DNA of 64,000 nt, from NCBI RefSeq assembly GCF_001949145.1, contig NW_019091657.1:39787-103786 (forward strand). The letters run 5' to 3'. Shown piece after piece: positions 25,394 to 39,900 of the stretch. A program made the translations under genes and the position numbers. Source of the stretch: Acanthaster planci (lineage: Eukaryota; Echinodermata; Asteroidea; Valvatida; Acanthasteridae). Below the pieces are notes generated by a model. That model was not told where the DNA came from. It ran no database searches and saw only the letters and a program-made list of their open reading frames with translations. The first letter of the stretch is position 1. Every line of letters starts with the position of its first letter.

Positions 25394-27295
25394 AAACTGA
25401 CGACAAACATAGGTAATGAAAGGCTGGAGCACATCTACACAATTTGAAAATTACTTGTCAAATGAAGTTTACAGATCAATGTGGGAAAAAAAAGTTTTCT
25501 GAATTACAATTCCAGCTCAAATGAAATGTTGTCCTTTGTAAAATAAACAAACAAGCTAGCAAACGGTATTCTGGAGATGAATTTCTTAACAGCTACATAC
25601 AAAGCTGTCATGTAGCTGTTATAGTTAACCATGTCATTCTTTGTGGGTCAGCAGCACAGGGCCTTAGCACAGAGATGCTAAGCAAAGTCTTGTTTGGTTG
25701 CAAGTTTATGCACAAACAAATATGTTTTCTTCCTTTTTTTCCCATCACTGAAGAGCACACATTGTAAGTTGATTGTACACTTGTCTCCCCAAGCAAGTCT
25801 TTTCTGTGCTTGGCATATATGTATTTCTGGACCCTGGAGTATCTGCTTCATTCAAGCTGGTTTGCAGTGATCAAACTGCTGTATCTGTCTGCTCTGCAAC
25901 TGTTTGAACATGACTCCAACTGTACATTACGATGTTGACTCCGAGTACAAAATGTTGCCTTGTACTAAACGGTTCAAAAATTGGAATGTCCTTTCAAAGG
26001 CACATGTGAAATCTTGTTACGTTAATGAAGGAATACATACAAGAAATTGTTAGATGCTAATGCCTTGCAAGGAATATTCTTATAATATATCCAAAAACAA
26101 AAATGACTTCTGAAACCATTCATGACTTGAATTGTACACAAATATGTGACTGAAATGAATACAGGTTTTCAAGTTCTTTTCTTCAATAAATCTCAGACAG
26201 AAGTTTTCAGCTAAATATCAGGTCACATTTCATTGATACGTTTAAGAAGCGGAATCGACAATTTAAGTTTCGACCTGGAGGTGTGTAGTGTCCCAGTCAA
26301 ATTTGGGGCTTTGCACACACACATACTTACCCTCAGTACTTCATTTAGTAAATCAAACCATACAACACTCCAAGTAGATTGCAGTAAACATTTGAAATGT
26401 AACATTCCTTGAACCCTTCACACGTCATCTTTACAGAATAGTGTTTGATGGCATCAGTGAATACAATATTATGAAGTATACTTGAAATATCTAAAGGTGT
26501 CCATACATCTACCATGACTGTCATGAATGAATGCAAACAGCAAGGTATGGTCAAAAGATAGATTGACCCACCAAAGAAACACATGTACAGAACTCAAACT
26601 GTTCACACTGGGGTATAACATCTTGGGAAAACTAATCCGTGCAAAGGTTGGCAGAGAAAAGTAATCATTTGACTGATCCAGACCCCTATGCCGGCAATTC
26701 AATGTTAACATTGCAAAATAAGTTTAACCGACTATTATACGTGTATAAGACTAGTTTTTCTCAGCATTAGCTGCTTAATTTTTTATTCACAGTATTTGTC
26801 AATGTACATTTACATATTTATTATATTGTCCATGATATATTAACCATTGCCAATGTCAGCATGAATAAATAAATAAAAAGGACAAAAAATAAAACAGCCC
26901 TGTCTCTGAACCCACAAATCTGAAACTGATTAAGTGTGTACTTAAGTTCCATACTGAAACTGGATATACGCCCCTCTAAGTATGTCAATGTAACATAATC
27001 TCTAATGACATCATCATGTAATTTTTCAGTGCACATCTTGACTTCCCCAAAGGGGCAAAAGTACTGTATTGAAAAAAGAGTCTATGAGACTCATGGCAGA
27101 AGAATAATAAGAAAAGAGAAGAAGAGATGACAAAAGAAAGGCCTTTCCACACATATGCAGAAAGCCAAGATTATTAAGCCAGTTTAAAAACAAAACCACA
27201 CCCAAATTACTAAATAACCAAAAACCACATGTTGGAGAACAAAAGCATCTAAAAACAGTACCAAAACAATGAACTGTTACCAAATGAGGGTTTTC
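25394..27295. other. No supported gene; flank downstream of CATIP
   Basis: AT-rich sequence. The open frames at 26223-27283 on the minus strand have no recognisable domains and no splice context that I trust. Confidence 0.4.
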
Positions 27296-27301
27296 TTTAT
27301 T
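27296..27301 (-). terminator. Candidate CATIP poly(A) signal
   Basis: AATAAA on the minus strand lies about 370 bases past the CATIP stop codon. It is the nearest canonical signal I see, which would give a short 3' untranslated region. The end of the transcript is inferred. Confidence 0.45.
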
Positions 27302-27666
27302 GGTGGGGGTGTTTTTCTTTTGGAGATTAGTCCTTTTTAGATTTCTTTCTGTTTCATATGACTTTGTAGGAATAAATCAATGCTAATGCTAACAGTGCCC
27401 TGACAACCACTGTACATGTTGTGCATTTCCAACACTCTGCAATGTAACCAATGCTACACATCGCAATTCACTTTCGCACACTTTTGTTGTGCTTATCAAG
27501 TCTCAAAATCAATGAGTTTAACTATGACAAGGACACAAAGCACATACATGAACATGTATGCTCATTTTAAACCTACCCTGGAATTTCGTAGCATTCTAAC
27601 TCATTTTTCTGTGGTTTTTGCTAGATTATATAATATCCCCAAATACACAAGCTAGTTATGATTTCC

Positions 27667-27927
27667 TCAACTGGATAGTCCTTTTGCATCCTCCCCTTGT
27701 CTTTTCTTGAATGGAGAGTTTGGCCTTGGAGTGTACCTGGGCTCATTAGATGTTGCATAGGAGCTACCCATCTTGGTGGTAGGGGAGAAGGAGGCAAAAT
27801 AATCAGCAGCAAAGGCCACTACATCTTCTGGTTTGCGTAGGAGAAGGAATTGTAGGAAGTCTGCAAGAAGCGCTTTGAGCTCTGGATGGTGTCTCATGTA
27901 GGTAGCATGGTCTCCCTTCAGTTCCTC
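27667..27927 (-). CDS. CATIP: CATIP last coding exon (RII-like domain)
   Basis: The exon begins after CTTCCTAG at phase 0 with EELKGDHATYMRHHPELK and ends at TGA (27669-27667); 86 codons. It holds the RII-alpha-like helix pair (ALLADFLQFLLLRKPEDVVA) and a basic, proline-rich tail (RYTPRPNSPFKKRQ). The D/D-type fold is known to bind amphipathic helices in other proteins; which partner it binds here is unknown. Confidence 0.95.
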   Translation of the reverse strand, partial: EELKGDHATYMRHHPELKALLADFLQFLLLRKPEDVVAFAADYFASFSPTTKMGSSYATSNEPRYTPRPNSPFKKRQGEDAKGLSS

Positions 27928-30900
27928 CTAGGAAGAGAATGGCCAATCTCTTGATTTTTTATTTCATTACACAATGACTGCCCTCAATTTTCATTTCACT
28001 TAACAAAAGCGACTGAAACTGGATTCCAATTTACTTTCAGAATGTGTATATACATTACATGTACCTGATCCCTGTTTGTTTTCTAAACATTAAAATAAAG
28101 GGGAAGTTATTTCCTCTTATGCTTAATTCTGAGAATCAAAATAAAAAAATAATGTTCTAATCAGCTGGATCCAAATTTGAAGTGCAATGATAAATTAGCC
28201 TAGTTGAACTATGGCAGACACGAGGGCACTACATGTATTAAGTCTGGGTAAAATCATTTGTGTTTGCTCAAAATTACCCACTTCAAATAGTGTCTTCCTA
28301 TTGTGTCTGCCGTGCTTCAAATAGGCTGATGAAAAAGGAAAGAAAATGATAATGGTAATACATGACTGGTAGGAATGGTATGATACTGCTGAGATTGCAG
28401 ATTTCAATCCTGTTTCAATCAATTTTTGACAGTGTAAATACATCCAAAGGCTGACAAAAAATAAACTTAGTAAGTACCAAAGTATTCCACCATGCAAAGA
28501 AGGGTTTCCCATGGCATGGTGAAGAGTGTTTGTGACCAAAAATTGGACAAAATCAAAGAGCACACGGCAAACGCGTGAGCCACTGACTGTGTATAAAATG
28601 CATGTTATACCAGATGAACATACTGGCATAACGTGAGCCATATGTTGAAAGACAGACAATGTTTTTTTAATTTTTTGAAATAAAAATCAAATTCCTTCTA
28701 CCTCAACTAATAAAAGTTTCACTAGGATACACTCTAATGATACTCTCAACCCATTTTCTCTCTAAAAGCAACAACCTGCTAATAAAATCATAAACAATTT
28801 ATTTTGGCCCAAAACTCATGCCCTTACTTACACAAATGTTTCAAACTAAGACTGGCCAGAGATTCATTTTGTCAACTAAACCCTAAAAGAGCTTTAAGGA
28901 ATTTTTAGAATATGAATTCTTTGCAGTCATTTTGAAACCATTTTTGCAAAAATCGAACATACCTTTCTCATGCAGCATGCATTTTTTTTCGAGACAGGTC
29001 AGCCAAAAATGTTCATGTATACTTGCTCAATGCATGCCTACTGGCACGCATTTAGCAGTAAACTTCAAATGATCCTAATAAGAAAACCATATGTCTGCTT
29101 GAGTTTAAACTTCACATTTGCAATGATATAAAGTGTCGGTACATACATATCAGGTTAACCCCTTCGCGCCGGGACGCGGATAGAGCCCGCCGTAAAAATT
29201 GAGATCCTCAGCCTGCTTTTCAGCTATCATTCTCGGCCCACGCTTGAGCGAGCACGGTGAAAGAAGGCAGACTCTGGCTNNNNNNNNNNNNNNNNNNNNN
29301 TTTGAAAAGAGGCAATGGGAATGTGGAAGCTTGAGTAGAGCCGTGTGCCACCGAACAATCTGCATTTTCACCGTGTAATTCAAAGCGAGCAGAGCACGCT
29401 GGGCCACAAACCGAGAATTTGGGGTTTGGCAGGTGGCCTCCGTGGCCAAGCTAGGCTGGAATTCTTGGAGTCGGCTTTCGGGAAGAAATTCCCGTCGTCA
29501 AGGGTTTAAAAAAAAATAGAGCGTGGTACAGCCAAGTTCTTGAGGGGGACCAAAATAGCCTGGCTCTTTGAGGGTTAAATTTGTTCTTTAAACCAAATAA
29601 TAAAAACCACAAAGTAGTTGACATCAGACCTTTCCAACAATACATTAAGAGAAGTATATTTGGAAGTAAAGATTCTGACTTGAACTGAAGAAAGTTTAAC
29701 TTCACTCGCACAGAAACAGTAATCAACAGGATCAGGATTATTCAATATCAACTTTCGCAGACTGACATTTGAACATGACAATCCTATGCAAAACAGTAAG
29801 ATGATAAGGCAAATCACCCTACCTTGCAGGAATTGATGCAATCATTTTATTTGGGCAATAATTTTTCTTTTGACAAAAAAGGGAAAATAAACACAAATAT
29901 AGAGATTATATTTCAGAATTCTAATTGTTACCAATGAAACTGATCTCTATATGTAGCTTTACATAATTTCACCTACTTATGACTTTAAGTAAGCAAAATT
30001 TATACACACAGAAGGTCTATCCACACATACAAAACTCAAGAAAATAAGACGAATGTCCCAATTAGCTTGTTTTGTACTGACGCAAGAAGACCACTTTGGA
30101 AATATTTTGGCTGCATTTATCTAGCATATACATGTACATGTGTGTACCTTCTTGTCAAGAAACTTTGAATACAGCTGCATGTCTTCCTCCCAGTTTAGAG
30201 GTTTACGAGGTACTGATTGCTGTTGTCTCTTCTTTTCCTCAGGGACAAAAGCTGGTAACTGCAACAGCCTCATGGTTACTGGGGAACCAACTTGGACCCG
30301 ACTTGTCAAATGGCTGTAAAAAATATCCAAAGAAAACGAACAATGGATGCACTAACTAATAAGTACTGACATGTTCATGCCTCTGGTATTGTAGTATTCT
30401 CATAAGAATTCCACATACTAACAATAAATCATTGTACGGTATAGTGCTGTTCTTGGAAGTACCCCGATGACAGCAATACTATTTCTAATATTTGTCCTCT
30501 TGAATTAATTGCACTGGTTCCCTATCAATCAAGAGCATGGCAGTGAACAGTGCAAATCAATACTGCACTTGCAAGTCATTATGCCCATGTATTATGGGCT
30601 GAAGCAGTGTCACATGTACGTGTCATTAATGCTGAAACATTTCTGTATCAAAGATACATGTACATGTAGTTGAAAATTGGATGTGGTGATCAAATTAATT
30701 TTGTATGTATAAAATCATCTGCCTGATACAAATTATGACAATAATGGATAGTTTTTTAAGGGAGTCTTTGACTCATTCAATGTTGTTATTGCTTGCGAGA
30801 TTTGCTTTTTCCTTTCACAAGCACACCCCTTTAAACAGAAGAAAATGATTTGGTAGCCACTGGCTTCTAATGGGGAAAAATCTAGGCATCAGCACTTTCA

Positions 30901-33900
30901 TGAAAGTTTAGTAATCAATTGGCCCCAAAGGGAAAAATATTGACTGCAGCTAAAAAGGCAGCAGTAAGTTTTGATCTTAGTCTACAGTAAACTTATATGC
31001 AATTAGAACATGTAATAATAAACATAGTAAGTTTAAGTTGGTACCTACTGTACTTAATTGTGCACAGATTTGATAGAAGTCTGCACACACACATGTAATA
31101 TAAAAACACACATACATGTACCCGTGTTTACATTGTCCATCCATAACCATGGAATCATGACCCAGCCTGACACAAATTCACCTCACAACATACATATGTA
31201 TGTACACGAGCGCCAATGAGGTCAACCCACGAAATCTGGGTTCTTGCCAAGGGGTTCAGCCACGGGCGTCATCTTGTTCATAGTTTCAGCGTGTTGCAGG
31301 ACACCTTGCTGCATGAATTACCCTATTTCTGACAATCTGAATCACAGTGACAACCTTTAATTCTGGAATTAGCTCTGTTTCAGGCTTCATTTATGTTGCA
31401 GCAAAAAATGGAGCCCAAGCTGTGGTTTATAAAAGGCCCTGGTGTCCATATACAGTGCATCAACAACGTATGTTTAGATCAGGCACCAACCAACACTGAC
31501 TCGTACCGGTACCCCATGCAGATTGTGCGTATGAATGCAATATACGTGTACAATACATAATCATGTAAAGTGCACTCAATAAACTTTAAATTCATGATGC
31601 AATTTACCCTGCCACTTCTACCCTTCTGGAATGAATTTTGAGTACATAATCATCGCTTTTTTATTTTTAAGCATACTCAAAATTGTTCAAGTACTTTTTG
31701 TATGTAGTTTTTGAGCTAAGTCAGTCACAAATGGCAACTGTAAGGTGAAAATATGATTGTACTGGCAAAAATTTGATTGCTTTTGAGACTGATTTACCAG
31801 GCGCTATTTAAAGTGTTGCACACGCAATATGATGCTGATTCAGGAGGCTCTAAGTCTAAGGACAGTGAGGTGAACTCCAAGCAAGAACTGAAGATAACAC
31901 TTGTACGGCCCATTCACAACATGCACAGTCGACTCTCATTATAAAATCAAAAGGTAAAAAACAAGGAAATGAAGAGACATTTACAAAATGAAAGAACGTC
32001 TAAGTTTTACATTGTTGACTATACTTTGGTGTAAGTGTTGGCTCAGAATCCTCATTACCAAAACATTTTGTGAGACAGACCACCACACGTTAAAATGGGC
32101 TGTAGTTCAGAACAGCTGTGTGCATCTGTCACTACAAAATGCTATACAGGACAGCCGCTATACCAAATGTTTGTGTGGAGACCATCATGTTTGTTGCAGT
32201 GACGTTCCACTGTACGGTGTCTCCAGTGATATGAGTGACATATAAAATATGTAATCAAGACAGCACAGGGAAAAAATTCACAATCAACTGCAGACATGGA
32301 ACATACATGTACTACTTTACAGTGTGTAGGACTATGCAAAATTCTCACTGCATTCAATGCTCATGTATATTCAGACCAACAGTATGCATGCCAATTGTCC
32401 AGAAGACATCCCCTTATGTTTCATTTTAGGCTAAGGATGTCATCAAGTGGCCATGCAAAACACTTTTGATTGAATGCTTATTGTAGTTGTTCAACACAAA
32501 GGCAAGTCTAGAAACTGCTGTGCTTTTAAGCCCAACCGGTGTCCAGAACATATGCAACTTTGGTGTGGTTGTCTTTCGCTAGGTCACAGTAATAGTGCTT
32601 TCTGCTGTAGTGGCATGTTGCCAGATCTCTTGGTTGTTGAAAATCTCAAATAAGAAATCAGTTGATCTGTTGGAATGAAAACTAATACGGAAAATTGATG
32701 CGATTGGTTTATTGGGCATATAGGTGGTAATGAAAGAGGCAATGCATGCCAGCTACCCACGGAAGAATGATTTGAAATCAAGTTTATCTGTCTTCAAAGA
32801 AATGTGAATGCCATACATGTAGGTTGCTGGTGGAATCTGTTTGTGAAAAAAACAAAATAGACTTGATTTGATTTGTAAGCATCCTGGCGTAAGTTTTTTA
32901 CACACTCAGTAATTCACATATCCTTCAATTGTTTCTTCAAGCATGGTCTAAACACATCTGCTTTCAGTCAGCAAGAGGTGGTGATAAATGTCAAATGTCT
33001 TATCGTAACTTTGCTGAAAAAGGCCAATCCAGGATATTTTCTTTCTTTTCAGTTTTGGGGTTTCTGATTTGAAGCTTTGAATTCTGCGGGTAGATTTGTT
33101 TTCTAGCTCTTCAGAAATTTGGATTTTTAGTCCCAACACCAAAGGTAGATCAAACCAACAACTGCTGAAAGTTTTCCCATGTAAGCAATCCCTGGGTAAG
33201 TATTGCTCGGAGATTTCTTACCCATCCGATAGGAAATATGTCTGCCATGTTGTGGGTAGATCTGTGCTGGACTGAATTGTCCTCTCAACACCTGTCACTC
33301 TTATCTCTTCATCCCCCACTTTCTGAGGGCGCTCTTCAAGAGGTTTCTGAAAAGAGAATTTTGAAGGAACGTTACCAATTTTACCAGTTAACTCTAGAAG
33401 TGTCAGGCCTTTTTTAAACCATCCATCCCCTAAGTAGCTATCAAAGAGGGCATGCATGTATAGACACTCGTTATGAGTACATGTACATCTATCATTGAGC
33501 ATGTGACTTGAATAAGGATACATACATATATTGGCTGACCTGTCTTGGGAAACAATCTCCTAAATGCTTGGGGCCCCCCCAAATGCCCTACAACAATGGA
33601 GAAAATGTTCAGGTGGACATATCCCCCTCCCCAATCTTTTAGGGTGAATGATATTATTTATCTGCCTGAGGAAAATCATGCTAAACTGTCCCATCCTTGA
33701 CCACTTGCTGCTGGGCACATAGGCTTTATACACGAAACCGGGGAGCCCAAAACCGGACAAAAGAGCTGGGCCTTGTTAACAAAAGACCGTACTCAGAACA
33801 AAGCACTGAACTGCTGGGAATTGCCAACATTTTTTCAGTTGTCAATAGCAGAGGAAATCCGTCATTGTTTTGAAAGATTATACCACTATTTGAGGCATTC

Positions 33901-36900
33901 AGCACTAGCGGATAACCACCGGGGACAAAAGTGCTCCAGCACTCCAGCGATGAGCGATACAATACTGCTGCAATTTAATCTGGCCCCATTGAAAAGACGC
34001 CAGCAGTGCACTGTGCTGGTTTTGGAAACAAAAGAAACTTATATAACACCGCACAATCTGGGCTCTTTTTACAAGGAGGCAGGCCTGGCTGAAATACTCG
34101 GGCGTCAATAGATGTTGTCTGTCAGATTAGAGTAGCCACCAGACAGTCATTCGTGTGGGTGTAAACGTCCACTAAATGAAGTGATGATTTTTTGAAGAAT
34201 TTTGGAAAAGGAAAATCTTGAAAATCCTCCGGTTTTACATCATGCAACTTTTTAAATTCCACCCGGCAGCAAGCGGTTAAGCATGATTCAGTATCTAAAC
34301 TGCTGACTGCAAAACTGTAACAAATGTCCACATGACTTACATATGTGGCACAGCAGAGATTTGCCTCTGAATCAAAGGATAGGAAGCTCATGTTGCCTGG
34401 AATTCCCTTCTTGACCATCACTCTCTCCAGCATGAGGTTGGAGCCTAAACAGTAAAGCAAGGATACAAAGGGCACACTTCAAAATGAGAATAGTCCATGA
34501 GTGAAAAGTGGCATACAGTACATAGACGTCATTGGGATTACTGCTAAAATCATCACACTGTGTAAGTCATGGTGTAAGATACAACCAGGGCAAATACTGC
34601 ACATGAAGATAAATCATTCGGGGAATGTATCATAAACGCAACTTTCGGAATAGTTAAGGTTCACGTAGCTTAATACTGCAGCTAAACAGCCATAGTGAAC
34701 TAAAATTAATTCACTACAATATTGCCAGTCTAAAGCATAGTTAACAACACGTAACCATCCTTTCGCAGGTTGGCAAAAAGTCCGAAAATTGCAACGCCCA
34801 CAGGGTAACCCCAAGTAATGTACAATGCATGAACACAGTCACTGCAAATTCTTACATACCGGTATACCGGTACGTGTATCAAATCTGTAATGCTGTAGGG
34901 TGTGTGAGAAACTACATACTAAATTGGACGACAGGGGATTGCTAGGGTAAAAAAAAACCTATTGGAAAAAATAATACATGTAGTTCATTCAAAAAAGTTA
35001 ACCTTTGTCTTCCTTGGCAATGTTCTAATTCACCTATAGTGGCGTGTAAATGGAAACTTTGAGATCCTTGGTGGCAGCAAACATATCTGTTCTGTTTACC
35101 AGTTCTGAACATGAGTGCATAGTTCTGAGCATGCATGCAGAATTTTATTCAAAAACCTATGATGTTAAATTTCAACTTACAAGTTACTTCTTTGCTTCCT
35201 AAATGAATATATTATACTCAAATCCGGAGGCAATAATGTGTATGCCTAAATTGATGTTTTTAGCGAATAGAATCAGACGCAAAGGAATTTGCATAGTTAG
35301 TGACCGTTTGGGTAGAATGAGTGCAGTGGACTGTGACTTTTATTCAATATCTTTCTTTTTTCCTCCTGTTCCAAAAGTTTTTATGCATTGAAAAACCCAA
35401 AGCTCTCCCCAGGGTCACATGATGAAGTAGTTGATGAAACAGGTGACCACACAAATCCACTTCTTCATTTCAACATTACCTTCAGAGATGAAGCCCTTCA
35501 TTGCATCAAGGCTATACATCTGAGATGTCCTCTGAACTTGCTGTAGATAATTCAAAAAGAAACAAAATCAAAAATACATTTGGGCAATTCCATGGTCAGT
35601 TGCATTGACAATTTTCTGTGTCATTTCTTTATCTTGGTGTTATTAGTTTTAGATGGTTCAGTCTTTCTGTTAAGTTTATACACTGATATGAACTGGAAAC
35701 CCAAGGCTTTGAAGAAATAATAGTTGAAATCTTGTAGGCTTTGTACTATGAACATCTTGACATTGTAAAAAAAGATCAGTCACATTACACTAAAAGGACA
35801 ATTCAAAGCTTCCTCAAACCAAAAAACTTGAAATGATATTAATATGTTACAAATAACTCCCGTAGAGAAGTCTCCAACTGTGTATTTACACATGGTAAGC
35901 AAGTTGAAATATTAGATATGTACGGGAAAACCCTGATTAGTCCCATTACAATCAGTTGCATTACAGTTTGTCCATTAATTTAGCCAAGCCTATATGAAGC
36001 CTCATCTATATTCTTGTTGAATGAAATAGGGTTCATTCTTTATAAACAACTTTAACAAATGCACACAGTTGATATCAAATACATGTATTTAAGTTAACCA
36101 CTCCTTTTCTCTTAAAAATGATGGAAACAAGAATTCTTCCCCAACAGCTAGTGTGGGTCGAGTCCACTAGAGAATACCTACCTAACAGTAATTACATATG
36201 CAAATTTCCCATATGTCTATAGTTATTCGCTGAAAAGACTGGATCATCCACTATGCACTGCGGTCACGCCGCCATGTTCATCCTTTTTTAAAGCGACTAA
36301 AAGTGTCGTAGCCAGGTGGGGAGGACAGGCAGGTGATGAGGACTGTTTGGGTGGGTATTCGCTGGTAGACTCAACCCACACTAGCTGTGGGGGAGGAGTC
36401 TATGGCACACTACCTACCCAAATAGTCACTACATATACAGATGGGGGCTGGCTACAAAAAGGATAAATGTCTGCCTGACAACAAGGATACGTATATTATG
36501 CATCAATAATGATGACAAACTTGTATGGTAAGGGAGGTCAGGAACTTAACTCATCCTAATATGGTCCTTGCTGCAGGAGACTGCACAGCAGACAGTAGGA
36601 TCGTCCTACCATGTACAGAGTCACTTTGCAGGATGCCCCTCAGGTAGCAAGGGGTGAAAGTAGAAGGAGACTTTCTAACATGCAGCCTTTCAGAAGTCTA
36701 CAGTAGAAAGCCCTTGAAATTAAGGCTCAGATGTAGAAACCTACCTTTACATCATGGGCCCCAATGTTGTTTTGACTATGTTTGTCAGGGCATGATGGCC
36801 AGTCTGGCTTGGTGAATGCAATGGCCAACAACGTCCAGCGGGTGATGGAGTCTGTTGCTGCTGGGCGATGGGACCTTGTGGTAGCAAGGAATCATTTGGT

Positions 36901-39900
36901 GCCAGTCCCCATCCAGTGCTTTGCTTTACTAGTTTAGTATGTGGACTAGGCACCAGAGTTTTTCCGTAATGCCTGGCGGCTCAAATGATAAGGTCTGACA
37001 ATTTTTTTTGGTTGGTCAAAAAGCCAACGGACGGGATGAGGCTGAAATTATGCAGCTGCCAGTAAGAGTGAGCTTCGGCAGAGTGGACCTGCAGTATACT
37101 GTCTCCTGTGGAGGCACCCACAGCTAGGAGGAAGGCTGGATGGGTGCTGGCACACCATAGGGAGACATCAGTGGGGGGCTCATACAAAACAGGGAACAAT
37201 AAGCAAGTGAAGGGCTTTTGCTTAGGTCCCCAGACATGATTAGCTGTTTGGTATGAGGATGTTCATTGGACATATCACACAGGAGGTGACAAAGGGCTAC
37301 GTCATCAGAGATGGACTTGTTTCCAAAGCCAACATGTATAGGGTACAACACATTGGAAAAGGTAGATAACGAAATCCACAATAGTGGTCAGATGTCAAAC
37401 AGTCAGAAAAATGCTATTCCCATGTAGACATGGCTGTAGTGTCATCAGAAAATCCTGCTGAGCAGAGGGATCGTTGGAAGATATCCAAAACTGTAAGTGT
37501 GGGACCACAGGCATCCCGGTGTAAGATCCCTGACTTGGGCTGCTGGAGGGAAGTCCAGTCTAATCAGAAGGATGGACAGCTGGTGAACCAACAGCCTGTT
37601 CAGTCCAGGGAACCAGGGCTGACACTGCCAGAGCTGGGCAGATTAGTAATGTCCGGCAGCATTTGTGCTCTGGTTTGGGAGTACCAGAGGGATCAGAGAG
37701 ATAGAAGAGAAAGCACATTGATCTGTAGATAGAGCGATCCTGGCCTACGTCCTCAGATGCGGTGCTGTGGTGGAAAACACCAGGAGCAAGGTCTTGTTTA
37801 GTCATGACAAGAGCTCGATGTAAGTTCTCATAACATAAGAGTGCTCTGACTATGCCAGGGAGCAGAGTCCACTCAGTTGTTGTGACTGACTATGCCAGGG
37901 AGCAGAGTCCACTCAGTTGTTGTGACTGACTATGCCAGGGAGCAGAGTCCACTCAGTTGTTGTGACTGACTCTGCCAGGGAGCAGAGTCCACTCAGTTGT
38001 TGTGACTGACTATGCCAGGGAGCAGAGTCCACTCAGTTGTTGTGACTGACTATGCCAGGGAGCAGAGTCCACTCAGTTGTTGTGACTGACTGCCAGGGAG
38101 CAGAGTCCACTCAGTTGTTGTGAGAGAGCATGACCGCTATCATATTATCCAGTTTTGCGATATTTTGATTACATAGTCTTTTATTTATTGTAAGCTTTCC
38201 ATGTCAGGATGCTCAACAATTTTTTGCAAGTGTCTTTGACTTGAGTAGTGGAAGTTCAATGGTCTATGACTTCGGATGGCATAAGAAAGCAGGTGGAATT
38301 GCAGCAGACTCAGACTCACTGACCAGCAGTCTGATGAGGTGGAGCCAGGCAAAGGCTGGAGGTAATTGAGTGGACTGATGTGAGGAATTTCTTGGTGGTG
38401 ATGAATCTGTTCAGATTGGTTTCCGATTGATAATGAGATGCCATTTGTCTGATTCCTGGAAAACTCCAGAAAAAAATATTTTCAACGGTTTATCCTGCAC
38501 GCTATGTGTGCTTTGTTGGCAACACGCCGTGCGGCATCTCCATGTGAGACTACAACATCCACACATATCGAACACTGGCTACGGCTCTTCACCGTCTGAT
38601 CAAAATTCCAAGCTATAGTTGTAAAACACACGACCATAATGCCACTCACCCATCATGTGCGACCCCATAAAAACCCGCGAATTAACTCATAAATTCACGG
38701 CTAGGCATAGTTTTGTTTGGCTACAAGTTGTATGGCACACTTAGCATATAACAGGCACAGCCAGGTTTTTGCCTTTATAACGGATAATCATGCAAAAGTG
38801 TGAAAAGATCAAGGGAATACATATATAAAGTGTGCTGGAAAACTTTAACCAATTAGATTCTCAGGGGTGCCTGTCTGGATGATGGGCAATGGGCACGCAG
38901 TGGGCTGTACATACACACGTGCAGCCACTCTGTCACAGCCATCCATAGTGTGCAGACAAAAATTCTGTGCACTCACGTTTTTCACCCTCAACTCCACAGA
39001 ACGTATTTCTAGATTGGAATAAATTTGTAAAGAGAGAACATGTTTTTTAAAATTCGAATAAGATTTCACAAATCCAACAGTTTCTCAAGATGCAAAATTT
39101 TTAAAGTCCAAACATTTTTTAAAATTGGGATACAATTGTTGACTCTGAATATATTTTTAAAATTGGAACACTTTTCCCAACGTAAAGCTGTCATTCAGCG
39201 CACAAATTTTACCAAAAATGTCGTTTTATCCGAGTTGAGAAAGTATCCAAATTGAGAAAGCCTCCTAATTTCTAAAACATCCACGATTAAAAAGCATCCA
39301 AGCTTTTTTATGGTGTTCAGCCTGAAGTTCGAACCTTTTTGGATGATTCAACTATTTTTGGCATGCGCATGCGTAGGCAAACTCCTACAATCGTTCAAGC
39401 TATGTTGCCTTTAGGGCCTGCAGACTCATCTCCGTGTAGAGTGCAGTACGTACATGTACATACGTGTATATGTACGTTGAGCAGACTAGTCAGTGCATTT
39501 CGCAGGTCAGGTCATCAAAGATGGAGGTGTGCTGTTCGGATTCCTGCAGCAGCGTGGCAGCTTCCAAAAATGGTCACGAAACTCGCCACAACTAGGAGGT
39601 GAGACACTGTCATTGTTTCTTTGACACTAATACACCTACAAGTACGCTGGTTGAGCCTCAGAAAGCACATGCCGCAAATGGTTTGAAGGCGCCATACTTG
39701 GTAGCAGAAATGACCTTTCACTGATAACAAGGAACTAAAGATCTGCCATTCTCAGTTGGGTATATGGGCATGATGGGTATCCAAGTACTAGTCACGCCCT
39801 AATCACAGTAGCTCAGCTTGGAGCACATAATGACATCATGTGGATTATAACTAAAACAAACATGACAGATCTTTGCTATGGATTCTGCTTTTCGTAAGCA

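Noticed and set aside
28195-28659. 154-codon minus-strand open frame
   Set aside because: It lies wholly in a CATIP intron, has no domain, odd cysteine/phenylalanine-rich composition, and no splice context.
33726-33962. Shared peptide similarity between this frame and 24225-24437
   Set aside because: The similarity is explained by the two copies of the piggyBac-like MITE; no transposase motif is present.
37851-38123. CRISPR-like array
   Set aside because: The 40-bp repeats are head-to-tail with no spacers, in an animal intron; it is a minisatellite.
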